Below, one piece after another: positions 11,653 through 22,219 of a stretch of 64,000 bases of DNA. The translations under genes were made by a program, and so were the position numbers. The stretch comes from Proteles cristata cristata (lineage: Eukaryota; Chordata; Mammalia; Carnivora; Hyaenidae): assembly GCA_017311185.1 (NCBI GenBank), contig JAESUZ010004795.1:124001-188000 (forward strand). The letters run 5' to 3'. Positions within the stretch are counted from its first letter, which is position 1; every line of letters starts with the position of its first letter. The notes under the pieces are model-generated. The model saw nothing but the letters and a program-made list of their open reading frames with translations. It ran no database searches and had not been told where the DNA came from.

Positions 11653-12261
11653 ACAGGTATAGGCTCTTTATCTACAACCTTGTTTAATGTACAGTGGGTT
11701 AAGGTTGGTGTGATGATAACACTTCATTCATTACAGATCACTGTTAACACATGAGAAAGCATTCGGTTTCATTAATGAAAATATTCAACTAAATGTAGTC
11801 TAAACAAGCCGTTCCAAGGTTCCTGTATGGTTCTTGATTAAAATACAGACTTACAGACCTTAAAGAGCTAGTCTTGTTCATGTGATACATGTTCTGAGAG
11901 TTGTGGCTCCATGGATTTTCTTTTCACAGTCTAAGTATGTGTTGATCAAACTGTTGATGCCCTCAATAAGGTTTCTGTCTACTAATAGTTACATTTGGGG
12001 GGGAATCAACAGTGATAACTATTTCAACTGCATAAGGGTCAGAATCCTTAACCCTTTATGTTGAAGGCTCTACTATCAGTGATCCAAGTGTTTTAACCAT
12101 GGATCATTATTTTCTATAATGAAACTCAGATTTAGATCAATGTCTGAAAAGTGGTATATGCTTAGTGCTTTACACTGTTGTTTCTCAGATGAATTGCCAA
12201 TTTTTTTACATATTTAATGTTTCTATGTTTATGAACCTCTTTTTACCTGAAAGTAACATTT
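11653..12261. other. 3' flank of dead finger array B
   Basis: There is no gene of its own. Segments such as attaatgaaaatattcaact and cagatttagatcaatgtctg align in order with 21430-22100, the 3' flank of the dead array at 22.2 kb. The two finger arrays were therefore duplicated together with their downstream sequence. Confidence 0.6.
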
Positions 12262-12474
12262 ATTTTTTAATTTTTTTAAAATGTTTAATTTCTGAGTAAG
12301 AGAGACAGTGTGAGCAGGGGAGGGTCAGAGAGAGAGGGAGACACAGACTCTGAAGCAGGCTCCAGACTCTGAGCTCTCAGGACAGAGCCCAACACAGGTC
12401 TCAAACCTACAAACCGTGAGATCGTGACCTGAGCCAAAGTCGGACGCCCAACCCACTGAACCACCCAGGCCACC
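12262..12474 (-). mobile_element. SINEC element
   Basis: It has a T/A-rich left end and a head ending ccacccaggccacctt at 12474. It is mildly diverged and lies between the dead finger array and its 3' flank. Confidence 0.88.
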
Positions 12475-13566
12475 TTAAAGTAATATTGAAAAGAAAGTAT
12501 TTCGCCTATTTGTGACATTTCTAGGGTTTCCATACAGGATACACAGTCTGATGTGTTGATGTTGAGTTCTGCATAAAGACTTTGCAACAGTCTTTACATT
12601 TGTAAGTTTCCTCTCCAGTATGCCCTCAATCATGTTTAATCAGGGCATTATTCTGGTGAAAGGCATTCCCGAGTTGTGTACATTGTTTGGATTTCTCCTA
12701 AGTATGTATAGTCTGATGTCAAAGATGGTATAAAGAATGCTTAAAGGATTCACAAGATTATTCACCTTTGTAATATTTCTTCCCATTAAATATTCTCTGA
12801 TGTTCAGAAAGGTTGGAATGCTGGGCAAAGGTTTTGCCACATTCTTCTCATTTTTTTTTAAATATTTTTATTTATTTCTAGGAGAGAGAGAGAGATAGTG
12901 TGAGCAGGGGAGGGTCAGAGAGAGAGGGAGTCACAGACTGAAACAGGCTCCAGGCTCTGAGCTGGCAGTCAGCACAGAACCCGACGCGGGGCTCGAACCC
13001 ACGAACGTGAGATCATGACCTAAGCGAAAGTCGGATGCTTAACCGACTAAGCCACCCAGGCACCCCATATTCTTCTCATTTTTAAAGATTCTCCCCAGTA
13101 GATATTCTCTGCTTTTGAGTGAGTTTGGAAGTCTGGTTAAAACTTTGCCACATTGACTACAATTATAAATCTTTAGGAAGGACACAATGGCATATAAAGA
13201 CATTTAACCTTTGATAAAAGGCTGTGACATTTCTTTTAAAATGGTATCTGAAAACTGAGTTCATTAAAGTTTCTTAGGATTTGACCCTTGTGAACATTTC
13301 TGGAATCATTGCTTTCATAGGTGCTGACTCAAGTATAAACACCTTGGTAGTTATTGAAGATCAAGCCCTCACAAAAGGCCTTCCTAAGTGCATTCCACAT
13401 AAAACATTGCTCCAAATTATGCATTTATGTGATAATTATTGAACAGTAATGGTTGGATAAAGACTGTCCTGAGCATATCAAAATTAGGGTCTTTGGAACA
13501 AGGAGGGATTATTTGGTGGTAGAAACCCTCAGGAAAGGACTTCCCAAATTGATTACATTTAGACAT
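12475..13566 (-). pseudogene. Dead C2H2 zinc-finger array B
   Basis: Read on the minus strand, 12530-12850 gives fossil fingers. One is nearly intact (ECGKTFAQHSNLSEHQRIF, 12790-12846). The next ones carry in-frame stops in the linker and helix and lost Cys or His residues. Finger and spacer remnants continue beyond the SINE at 12856-13068 to about 13566, where a run parallels the spacers of the arrays at 24 kb and 48 kb. No KRAB exon is found between this array and the one at 22 kb. It cannot encode a protein. Confidence 0.85.
12856..13068 (-). mobile_element. SINEC element in dead finger array B, with TSD
   Basis: It is flanked by a perfect 15-bp duplication attcttctcattttt (12841-12855 and 13069-13083), which is finger sequence. 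The copy is close to the young consensus. Confidence 0.94.
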
Positions 13567-13980
13567 TTTTTTTAAACTGTATGTATTTTGAGCAAGAAAG
13601 TACAAGCCAAGGAGAGGGGCAGAGAAAATCCTAAGCAGGCTCCAAGCTGCCAGCATGTAGCCACATGCAGAGATTGTTTCCACAAACTGAGATCATGATC
13701 TGACCCAAAATCAAGAGTTGGATACTGGGGGCACCTGGGTGGCTTAGTCGGTTAAGCACCAGACTTTCGCTTAGGTCATAATCTCGCGGTTCGTGGGTTC
13801 AAGCCCCGCGTCGGGCTCTGTGCTGACTGCCAGCTCAGAGCCTGGAGCCTGTTTCAGTCTGTGATTCCCTCTCTCTGACCCTCCCCTGCTCGTGCTGTCT
13901 CTCTCTCTCTCCTAGAAATAAATAAAAAACATTAAAAAAAAGGAGTTGGATACTGAAATGAATGAGGCACCCAGATGCTC
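13567..13980 (-). mobile_element. Diverged SINEC element split by a younger SINE
   Basis: The left part runs 13567-13727 and the head remnant gaggcacccagatgctctg is at 13963-13981. The two halves are separated by the plus-strand SINE at 13728-13942 with its target duplication. Confidence 0.8.
13728..13942 (+). mobile_element. Young SINEC element inside an older SINEC, with TSD
   Basis: It has a perfect 13-bp duplication gagttggatactg (13715-13727 and 13943-13955). It is close to the consensus throughout and ends aaataaaaaacattaaaaaaaa. Confidence 0.95.
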
Positions 13981-14076
13981 TGCAACTTTTCTTCTTCATA
14001 TTCCACCAAATGAAATGTAGCTAAAACTCAGAAGCAGAAAAAAATGCTAAAGAAAAAAATCAGAAATAAAATAGTT

Positions 14077-14265
14077 GGGGCACCTGGGTAGCTCACTCAC
14101 TTAAGGATCCAACTCCTGGGTTCAGGTGAACCCAGGGTTGTGGGATCAAGCCCCCGGTAGGACTTCACTCTGAGGAGTCTGTCCAAGATTCTGTCTCTTT
14201 CACTCTGCCTCGTGCCCCAGTTTGTGTGTTCTCTCTCTCTCTCAAAAAAAAAAAAACAAAAAAAA
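14077..14265 (+). mobile_element. SINEC element, diverged
   Basis: The head ggggcacctgggtagctcac is at 14078. It has an unusual internal repeat (cctgggttcaggtgaaccca) and ends in an A12 run. Confidence 0.85.
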
Positions 14266-14725
14266 CTAAAAACTTAAACACTTAGAAATAAAATAGAGAC
14301 TAGAATAAACCTTAGCATTGAAAGGGATGCCTAGGTTTTTCAAAAGAAACCAAATTAGAAATGCTTTACCTACATTAATGAAAAAAGGAGATAGGACTAA
14401 AACTCCAAATGGACAAATGGGACAGAAACAACATAACAGCCACAGAAATATATAGTTTGGTAACATATTACTATGAAGAATGATAAACTAACAAGGTAGA
14501 CAAAATAGAAAATAATCTAATTTTTAAAAATGCACAAGTTACCTGATTGCAATATGAATCTTGAACTCGGGAAATAAGAAATCTTCTTAGACCAATCACA
14601 AAAATAGAAGTTGAATATGCAATAAAAAAAACCTCCCGGAATAGGAAAGCCCACAACTGCCTGTCTTCATTGGTCAATTCTAACAAACATTAAAAACAAA
14701 CTAACAGAAAGGAAAAAACAATCTT

Positions 14726-14951
14726 TTTTTTTTTTTAAATTTTTTTATGTTTTATTTATTTCTAGGAGAGAGAGAGAGACAGTGTGAGCAGGGGAGGGTC
14801 AGAGAGAGAGGGAGTCACAGACTGAAACAGGCTCCAGGCTCTGAGCTGGCAGTCAGCACAGAGCCCGACGCGGGGCTCGAACCCACGAACCGCGAGATCA
14901 TGACCTGAGCGAAAGTCGGACGCTCAACCGACTAAGCCACCCGGGCGCCCC
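14726..14951 (-). mobile_element. Young SINEC element in old L1, with TSD
   Basis: It has a perfect 16-bp duplication aggaaaaaacaatctt (14710-14725 and 14952-14967). It is near-consensus, with an intact head ending ccacccgggcgcccc. Confidence 0.95.
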
Positions 14952-15075
14952 AGGAAAAAACAATCTTAATCAAAATCTTACAAACAGAAGGAATGCATTC
15001 AAAATAATCCTAGGAGGCCAGCATTACCCTGGTACAAAACCAGGATAAATATCATACAAGAATAAAAATATCTAG

Positions 15076-15890
15076 TTTGTCCATTTGAAGTGTTGCTACT
15101 TTGGCTTTCTTTTGACTTTCATCTGCATGATCAACGTTTCTCTGTCACCCTCACTTTCCATCTGTAAGTATCTTAAGGTCTACATTGAGACTGTTGTAGG
15201 AAGCATATCGATAGTCCCGGGGCTTATTTTTGTTTTTGTTTTATTCCATTCAGAGACCCTATGTGTTTTCATTGGAGTGTATAGTACATTTTCATTGAAA
15301 GTATTTATTGATACATATCTATTGCTATTTTATTATGTTTTGTCATTTCTAGAGATTTTTGTGATCATTTTTCTCTATCACTTTTGGGGCCTTCTTTACA
15401 CTCCAAGATTCTCCTTTAACATTTCCTGCAGGGCTGGTTCATTGGTGAGGAATTCCCTTAGATTTTGCTTATCTGGAAAATTCTTTCTCTCTCCTTCCCT
15501 TCTGGATGGTAGCCTTGCTGGACAGAGTGTTCTTGGCTGCATATTTTTCCCAGCCAGCACGTGGAATATATCATCCCTCCCTTCTGGCTTGCCAGGTTTC
15601 TTTTGAAAAATCCCCAGCTAACCTTACCAGATAACCTGATAAGTAAAGGATGTCTTCCTGCTTTGAAGATTTCTTTACCACCATATTTTGTAAATTTAAT
15701 TCTAATAAACCCTGGTGTTGGCTTGCTTTTGTTGGTTTTGATGGGATTCTCTATGTCTCCTGGATTTTAGTGTCTGTTTCCTTAGCCAGGTTAGGGATGT
15801 TTTTGGTGATTATTCCTTGAAGTAATTTTTTCTATCCCCTTTTCTCTCTCCTCTTCTTCTATAACCCTGATAATACTAATCCAAGATTTA
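15076..15890 (-). mobile_element. L1/HAL1-type fragment, antisense
   Basis: The plus strand reads as the reverse complement of the L1 ORF1 C-terminal region and what follows it (gcagggctggttcattggtg at 15430, ggaatatatcatccctccctt at 15562). The 173-codon, leucine- and phenylalanine-rich plus-strand frame at 15085-15606 is an antisense artefact of this element. Confidence 0.7.
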
Positions 15891-16869
15891 CAAGTGCTCC
15901 AGGTGATTCTGATGAAAGCTAAATTTGAAGCTCTGCAGGAACTAAGTCATAGATCATCCTTGAGTTATCCACAGATAGGTGACTCTTACAAACCCTCTGT
16001 GATCATGCTCGTGTTCTCTCGCTCTCTCACACACACACAGAACCATACACAACACATTTACTTTATTCAGAAGTGAAACTGAAGCTACCATAATCTGTGT
16101 TGGCTTTCTCTTCTATTTATCTCTTCTCTCAATTCTTAAAAGCTTCCTTGAGCTTCCTAGGATCACGAATGTTCACATTCTTGAATGAAAGCAATCAAGA
16201 TTAAAGTGATTTGGAACTTATCTAAATATTTTATTGAGTAAATAATGAAATATATACAAGACATTAATATGTTATATATTATAAAGGGAAGCAATATAGC
16301 ATTCTCACTATAAATCTGTACTTGATGGCTTTTACCCTAAGACCATAAATAACTGCAGGCATAAGCAGCTCTTCATTGGCTGTCCATTTGCATGTAGAAT
16401 AAATGCCTGCGCACTAAATTTCAGGATATTCTAAATTTTAAGGGCTAGTTTCAGGGACAAGTGTGAAACAGTTCAGAGAACAAGAGCCATTTGCAAAGAC
16501 CTTATGTGTCCACTGACACTACTATTTCTAATTAGACTAGCCTATATGTCACATTTCTGGTCAAAGATTTGGAGGGAGTAATTCCTTGGGGAAGAGCGTG
16601 TTCCTGCATGAAAAACGAAAGATTTCAAAGCAAATTCTGTACGTCCTGTAAGAATTACACTGCCTCCTCTCCTGAATGGAACACGGTTTACTGCATGTTG
16701 GTGGGGCAGGTACACTGGGCCATGAGTAATACGGAAGAGCACAATGATGGGCACAGAAAATACTAGAGGGAAGAAATGGAAAAATCCGAGGATACTCTAG
16801 GGTGTCTGAGCTATTTCAGGAGACATGTGCATCAACCTACTTACTGGATACAGAGCACAAAATACACGT
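15891..16869. other. No gene recognised
   Basis: It contains a short CA-type run near 16027-16040 and a caggtgattctgatg phrase at 15900 reminiscent of MER5-type DNA transposons. Otherwise nothing can be named. Open frames are under 75 codons. Confidence 0.4.
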
Positions 16870-17353
16870 TCTTTTTTTTAAGGGTTTCAAAAAAGGTTTC
16901 ATTTTAATCACTCTGCTCAGCATGACAAGTACACCCTCCTTAACCGTCATCTCCTGTTTCATCCACCTTCACCCCCACCTCCCTTGTGGTAACTATCCAT
17001 TTGTTGTCTATACTTGAATCTTTTTCCTACTTTGTCTCTTCTTTTCCCTGTTGCTCGGTTGTTTTGTTTCCTAAATTTTACATGAGGGCAATCATGGTAT
17101 TTGTCTTTCTCTGACTTATTTCACTTACAATTATACTCTCTAGCTCCATTCAGATCTTTGGAAATGGTAAGATTTCATTCTTTTCTATGACTAATATTCC
17201 ATTGTATACACCATGTCTTTATCTATTTTTCTCTTCATGGACACTTGAGCTTCTTGGCTATTTTAAATTATGCCATTATAGTATGTTGAAGTAGTGTTTT
17301 TGTATTCATTGGGTAAATACGCAGTGACAAAATTGCTGGGTTATAGGGTAGTT
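16870..17353 (-). mobile_element. L1 3'-end fragment, antisense
   Basis: The plus strand is the reverse complement of the L1 ORF2 C-terminus and 3' UTR: cttatttcacttacaattatactctctagctccattc near 17118 and tattccattgtatac near 17195. The moderate divergence suggests a mid-age insertion. Confidence 0.75.
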
Positions 17354-17561
17354 CTATTTTTAAAATTTCTATGTTAATTTTGAGAGAGTGAGACTGAGTG
17401 CAACAGGGGAGGGGCAGAGATAAAGAGGGAGACAGGATCCAAAGCAGGCTCCAGGGTCTAAGCTGTCAGCACAGAGCCTGACATGGGGCACCAACCCATG
17501 AACTGTAAGATCATGACCTGAGCCAAACTCAGATGCCTAACTGATTGAGGCATCCAGGCCC
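17354..17561 (-). mobile_element. SINEC element, diverged
   Basis: The tail is at the left (aaaatttctatgttaatttt) and the head ends gaggcatccaggccc at 17561. It directly abuts the L1 fragment. Confidence 0.83.
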
Positions 17562-17579
17562 AGAAAAGTTGTATTTTAA

Positions 17580-17902
17580 ACTTTTTTAAAAGTAATATTT
17601 ACGCCCAATGTAGGGATTTAACTTAGAACCTAGAGTTCAAGAATCATGTACTCTGGGGGCGCCTGGGTGGCTTAGTCGGTTAAGCGTCTGACTTTTGCTT
17701 AGGTCATGATCTCGCAGTTTGTAGGTTCGAGCCCCGTGTCCGGGCTCTGTGCTGACTGCCAGCTCAGAGCCTGGAGCCTATTTCGGAGTCTGTATCTCCC
17801 TCTCTCTCTGACCCTCCCCTGCTCACGCTGTCTCTCTCTCCTCAAAATAAAAATATTTTTAAAAAATCATGTACTCTGCTGACTGAGCTAGCCAGGTTAC
17901 CC
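17580..17902 (-). mobile_element. Older tRNA SINE, split
   Basis: A short old element with a tRNA-like head (gctgactgagctagccaggttacccc at 17877-17902) is split by the young SINE at 17656-17864. Its body lacks the long GA tract of the felid type and resembles the older, broadly carnivore tRNA SINE. Confidence 0.55.
17656..17864 (+). mobile_element. Young SINEC element, with TSD
   Basis: It has a perfect 14-bp duplication aatcatgtactctg (17642-17655 and 17865-17878) and was inserted in an older SINE. It has a canonical head and tract. Confidence 0.95.
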
Positions 17903-19680
17903 CCCTGTTTACATTTTCTTTTCTGTAAGTACACATCAACATTTCATGATATGGTTTAGCACAAAATAACAAGTAGTAAAAAATGAATTATCTTTCCATT
18001 GAACCAATGTGAAAGGTGAGTACAACTGATAAAAACCTCTTTCCACTCAGGTCAGGATGGGTGAAGAAAATAGCATAGGCTGTAAAACAACAGAGACATC
18101 TAATCTAAAAACTGAGTGCCCTATTTGAAGCAGACCTACTCACTGCTGATGACTGGTGATCTGCTCCCCAACTAATCCATGTCTTGCAAGCAGTTGAGAG
18201 CCCAGGGCTAGACTCAACATGAGGCTGCATGGAAGGGACAGAAGTCCCTGCTGTCTGTGAGCCAAGATACCTGTGAGGTCATCAACCATAGGGATCAGAG
18301 GTGTGGTGGGGCTGTATACCTGGGATACCAATGCTTTGTGGAACCAAACCACACTCCTTGCTGGCTCTATTAGTGTGCAGAAGCTGCCATCATCTTCAAC
18401 ATCTACTGTCATGTGTAGATGTTAAAGCAATGGCTATAATGTTTAATTCCTCCAATTTCCCCTCTCCAGGTACTGCCACATATCTGGGCCTGGGAAAGGA
18501 CAGTTATCTATGGTTTCTAAGAGTAACTGGTCCTCAGGACAACCAGGGAAGTCATGAAAACATGAGGAAAGCATCTGACCTTCCACAATCCCGGAACACA
18601 TTTCCCAATTCTTCATGTCTGTCACATTTATTCATCACCAGTACCTTCCTAAGACTTTGCACTGACCACAGGGAGCTCCCTACCAGATCTTATTCAGCAT
18701 TTCAAGAGTTCTCTGTATTTTTTTAGTAGGATCTATCTTCCTCTTCAAGGTTACTCTCATCATGTTCTATCTGTCCTCACAGCTGTCTCACTGCCAAGTG
18801 CCTGACCTAATCCTGTGGCCCATAGATGGGGTTTTACTATTCTTCCAACCTTGTATTTATATTTCCGGTATGGCCTCCATACCGGTTACCAACAATTGGC
18901 CTTTAGACTAACAACAGCCCATGTGGCTTATGTGGGAGTAGGAGAGTGGTGAAAATGGGGTCTCCATAACAGGGTAGAAGGACAGCTCTGATGCCTTCTT
19001 CACTGGAATGGAGAGGAGGACATGGAAAAACTCAAGATGATTTGGAAAGAAAACCAGCAAAGTGTATCCTTCTCGATCCAGAGTCAGCAGTACAACCTTG
19101 GATAGGTGTCCTCTTCCCATGTGAGGAATGCATGGCAGGGCTTCAGCCTAGATGTTTCTCACATTTTCCTTTGGGCTGCAAGATTACTCCTATGACAATA
19201 GTGTTTTCTCCCTACCTTTAGAACATCTGGTAACCACCAAGCAATGTCCTATGATCAGTCTCCTCAAATCAATGTGAAAACAACCCTTGACTCAAGAATT
19301 TGCAAATGCTCACCTAATCGAACAGTTACACTAGCGTGGAGAACTTAGATGATATCACTTCCAAGAAGGGAAAAGAACAGTAGCTAAAGAAATCTTCCTT
19401 AGTATTCTTGTCCAGTTGAGAGGAAGAAGTGAAATGCAGCAGTTAAACTGTATGGAATTTAATATGTTCATTGTGGAATTACTCTCCTATCAAATTAATT
19501 TTGGAACACCATGTCCTTACATGCAAACCATTCTTAAAATCCCTGAGTATATCCAATAAGCAACACTTCCTGAACATTTGAACAAGGAAAAGAGCGTACA
19601 TCCTGCATAAGTCATAGGCAGGTAGATGAGACAGGATTTGCATGGGGAGATTCTCAAGCCAAGATCCATGAGATTTAGAA
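17903..19680. other. Largest SINE-free stretch, nothing recognised
   Basis: About 1.8 kb has almost no SINE or L1 text. Frames such as 18140-18412 (minus, 90 codons) and 18301-18726 (plus, 141 codons) overlap on opposite strands and show no domain, signal peptide or splice support. It may be an old LTR or DNA-element remnant or single-copy spacer. Confidence 0.4.
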
Positions 19681-19692
19681 GATAGAAATTCT

Positions 19693-19900
19693 GGGGCGCC
19701 TGGGTGGCTTAGTCGATTAAGCGTCCGACTTTCGCTTAGGTCATGATCTCACGGTTCATGGGTTCGAGCCCCGCGTCGGGCTCTGTGCTGACTGCCAGCT
19801 CAGAGCCTGGAGCCTGTTTCAGTCTGACTCCCTCTCTCTCTGCCCCTCCCCTGCTCACGCTGTCTCTCTCTCTCTCCTAGAAATAAACATTAAAAAAAAA
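19693..19900 (+). mobile_element. Young SINEC element, with TSD
   Basis: It has a 12-bp duplication agatagaaattc (19680-19691 and 19901-19912). It is near-consensus and ends aaataaacatt followed by an A11 run. Confidence 0.95.
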
Positions 19901-20115
19901 AAGATAGAAATTCAGTACAAGAGGGACACTTATTACCATCATGAATCTATAACATTTTTGTGTGCTAGGTAATCAATTTTGAAATTCAGAAATTACCTCA
20001 TTTGATCTAATATGCCCTTTCCTCCTAAAGATCCAGGCACACATACATATACACACACATCCTTATACTCCCAGTTCTTCCTAGTCAGTTCTTTTACTCC
20101 AAAATACATCCTTAG

Positions 20116-20313
20116 AGGGATGCCTGAGTGGCTTAGTTGGTTAAACATCCAGCTTCTGCTCAGGTCATGATCTCATGATTTAGGAGTTTGTCCCCCATGT
20201 CAGGTTCTGTGCTGAGACCTCAGAACCTAGAGACTGCTTTGAATTCTGTCTCTGTCTCGAGTTAGCTCATCCTCAGTCTCTGTTTCTCTCTCTCAAAAAT
20301 AAACATTAAAAAT
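20116..20313 (+). mobile_element. SINEC element, diverged
   Basis: The head gggatgcctgagtggcttag is at 20117 and the tail caaaaataaacattaaaaa is at the right end. Confidence 0.87.
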
Positions 20314-21111
20314 GGTAAGAACAAAAAACCCAAAATGTATCTTTTGTTTAAGATAACATATTGCATTCTGTGCATAAAATTTTGTGTTCTGTGTACTTAT
20401 AAAAACATAAGCAAAAAAGGTAAAAATGTTAAAAATAGTAACTGAGAAGTCTGTACATATGGGTTATAATTATATTTTTAATAAGTTTGTTCAATTAGCA
20501 GTTGTTAAGTAGAACCCCTGGGCAGTGGATTGTGAACTATGGTTCAATAAACGAAAACAAAGAAATGGAAACACATAAAGCTTATAACTTACAAATTCTG
20601 GAGGATGTACCCAATATGCCTTGAGGTCAAGGCTGGGTGAACGCAGAGAGAGTGAAAGCAAGTGGGGCAGATGCCTTATTTAGGGTCCGTGGTTGGAGTG
20701 CTTTCCACTTCCTGGGCTATGTCTAGAATGCAGAATTCAAACCTAAATGAGTGGAGAATGGTAAATTCTGTAAGGCTTTATCTCTAAGGGGAGTGGGCAC
20801 TCTTTCACAGAGGTTATTGAGGAAGTCCAAGCAGGAACTACTTTGTAACTGTGGCGGCTTTTATCTACTCTATATGCTACTGGGCGGAGCTAGAGTCCTT
20901 TCAATCCCCTGTAGCCAGCCTGGTCATACAAGATGGATTTATTGGCCACGGTATCAAGAAATGGACTAGCTATGCTCTCAATAGTTCTTCAGTATCATCC
21001 ATATGAAAAGTATCGTAATGTCCCTGTTGTCACAATAAGGGAGAGAGAATACATAAATGGGGAAAATAGATCATTAGAGACATCATCCCACTGCTTTCAC
21101 AAGCACAAGTT
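20314..21111. other. No gene recognised
   Basis: AT-rich first half, then ordinary sequence. There is a mid-size plus-strand frame at 20751-20969 with no recognisable domain. Confidence 0.4.
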
Positions 21112-21330
21112 GGGGGTGCCTGGGTGGCTCAGTCGGTTAAGCATCCAACATTGGCTCAGGACATGCTATCATGGTTTGTGGGTTCGAACCCCACATCAGG
21201 CTCTGTGCTCACAGCTAGCTCAGAGCCTGGAGCCTGCTTTGGATTCTGTATCTCTCTCTAACCCTCCCCTGCTCACACTGTGTGTGTGTCTCTCTCTCTC
21301 AGAAATAAATAAAACATTAATGAAAAAAAT
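21112..21330 (+). mobile_element. SINEC element
   Basis: The head gggggtgcctgggtggctcag is at 21113. A tgtgtgtgtc expansion lies in the TC tract and the tail is aaataaataaaacatt. Confidence 0.9.
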
Positions 21331-22219
21331 TTTTTTATATCAGAAGAGAAGATACATTGCTGTACTATAAATAAGCCTCACTATAAATGGACCCACATAG
21401 TTCCGACCCATGTTGTTCAACGGTCAAGTGTACTTTGTGTCACTATTTACGTGCAACCTTAATGAAGGTGGGGCAGGCTAAAGTTGGGGTAGGAGAACTT
21501 CATCATTAACACAGAGTTAACACACTGAAATCCATTCAATGTTATTAATGAAAATGTATTAAGTTCAAACCCACTCCAAACAAACCAGTGTAAAACCACT
21601 ATGAGATCCTTGGTCGATATACCCATTTCAAGCATTCAAGAACCATTCTTTTTCCTCAGATAGAAGGATCTGTGAGTTGTGCTTTCCATTCTACTCAGAT
21701 TGGGGCTCATTGTTGAGTAAATATGGATCTACAATGAGTTTATATATGCATGCGATAATGTAAATGTGTTTTCTTTTCATTATGATTTCCTAATATTTTC
21801 TTTTCTCAACCTTACTGTATTATAAAAATGCTGTATATAATCGGACCACATAATAAGAATGGGACATTGACTATGTTCTAGTGAGACTTCTAGTCAACAA
21901 TAGATTATTTCCATGGAAAAGCGCTTATGCTTTTAAGTTTGGAGACTGACAAGTTACAGATTTTCAATTGTGGAGGGGTTGGCATCCGATACCACCTCCA
22001 TTGTCAAAGGCTAAATAAATGATCTCAGTAGTTTCACTTTTGATTTTTCTAATACTCTGATTTAGAATCATGTCTCAAAAGTGGTTTGGACTTTTCTTTC
22101 TGCTGTGAATTCTGAGTTTATGTAGATTTCACATTCCATCACACAGTGTGCCATTAGTTCACAACTGTAATTTTTTTTTTAATCTTTATAAAGACTCTGT
22201 TGCTGTTTTTAAATATATG
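21331..22219. other. 3' flank of dead finger array C
   Basis: This aligns in order with 11653-12261 (for example ttattaatgaaaatgtatta and ctgatttagaatcatgtctc). It is downstream sequence of the duplicated finger unit, without a gene of its own. Confidence 0.6.

Larger units (their letters stand above)
13981..15075 (+). mobile_element. Old L1 ORF2 fragment
   Basis: Diverged L1 ORF2 text on the plus strand includes aggaggccagcattaccctg at 15012. It is interrupted by two SINEs. A minus-strand frame at 14266-14466 is only its shadow. Confidence 0.6.

Noticed and set aside
15085..15606. 173-codon plus-strand frame resembling a multi-pass membrane protein
   Set aside because: The nucleotide text is the reverse complement of L1 ORF1-region sequence. 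Antisense L1 gives Leu/Phe-rich frames by composition.
18140..18726. 90- and 141-codon frames on opposite strands
   Set aside because: No domain, splice or compositional support. They are consistent with chance frames in a repeat-poor stretch.
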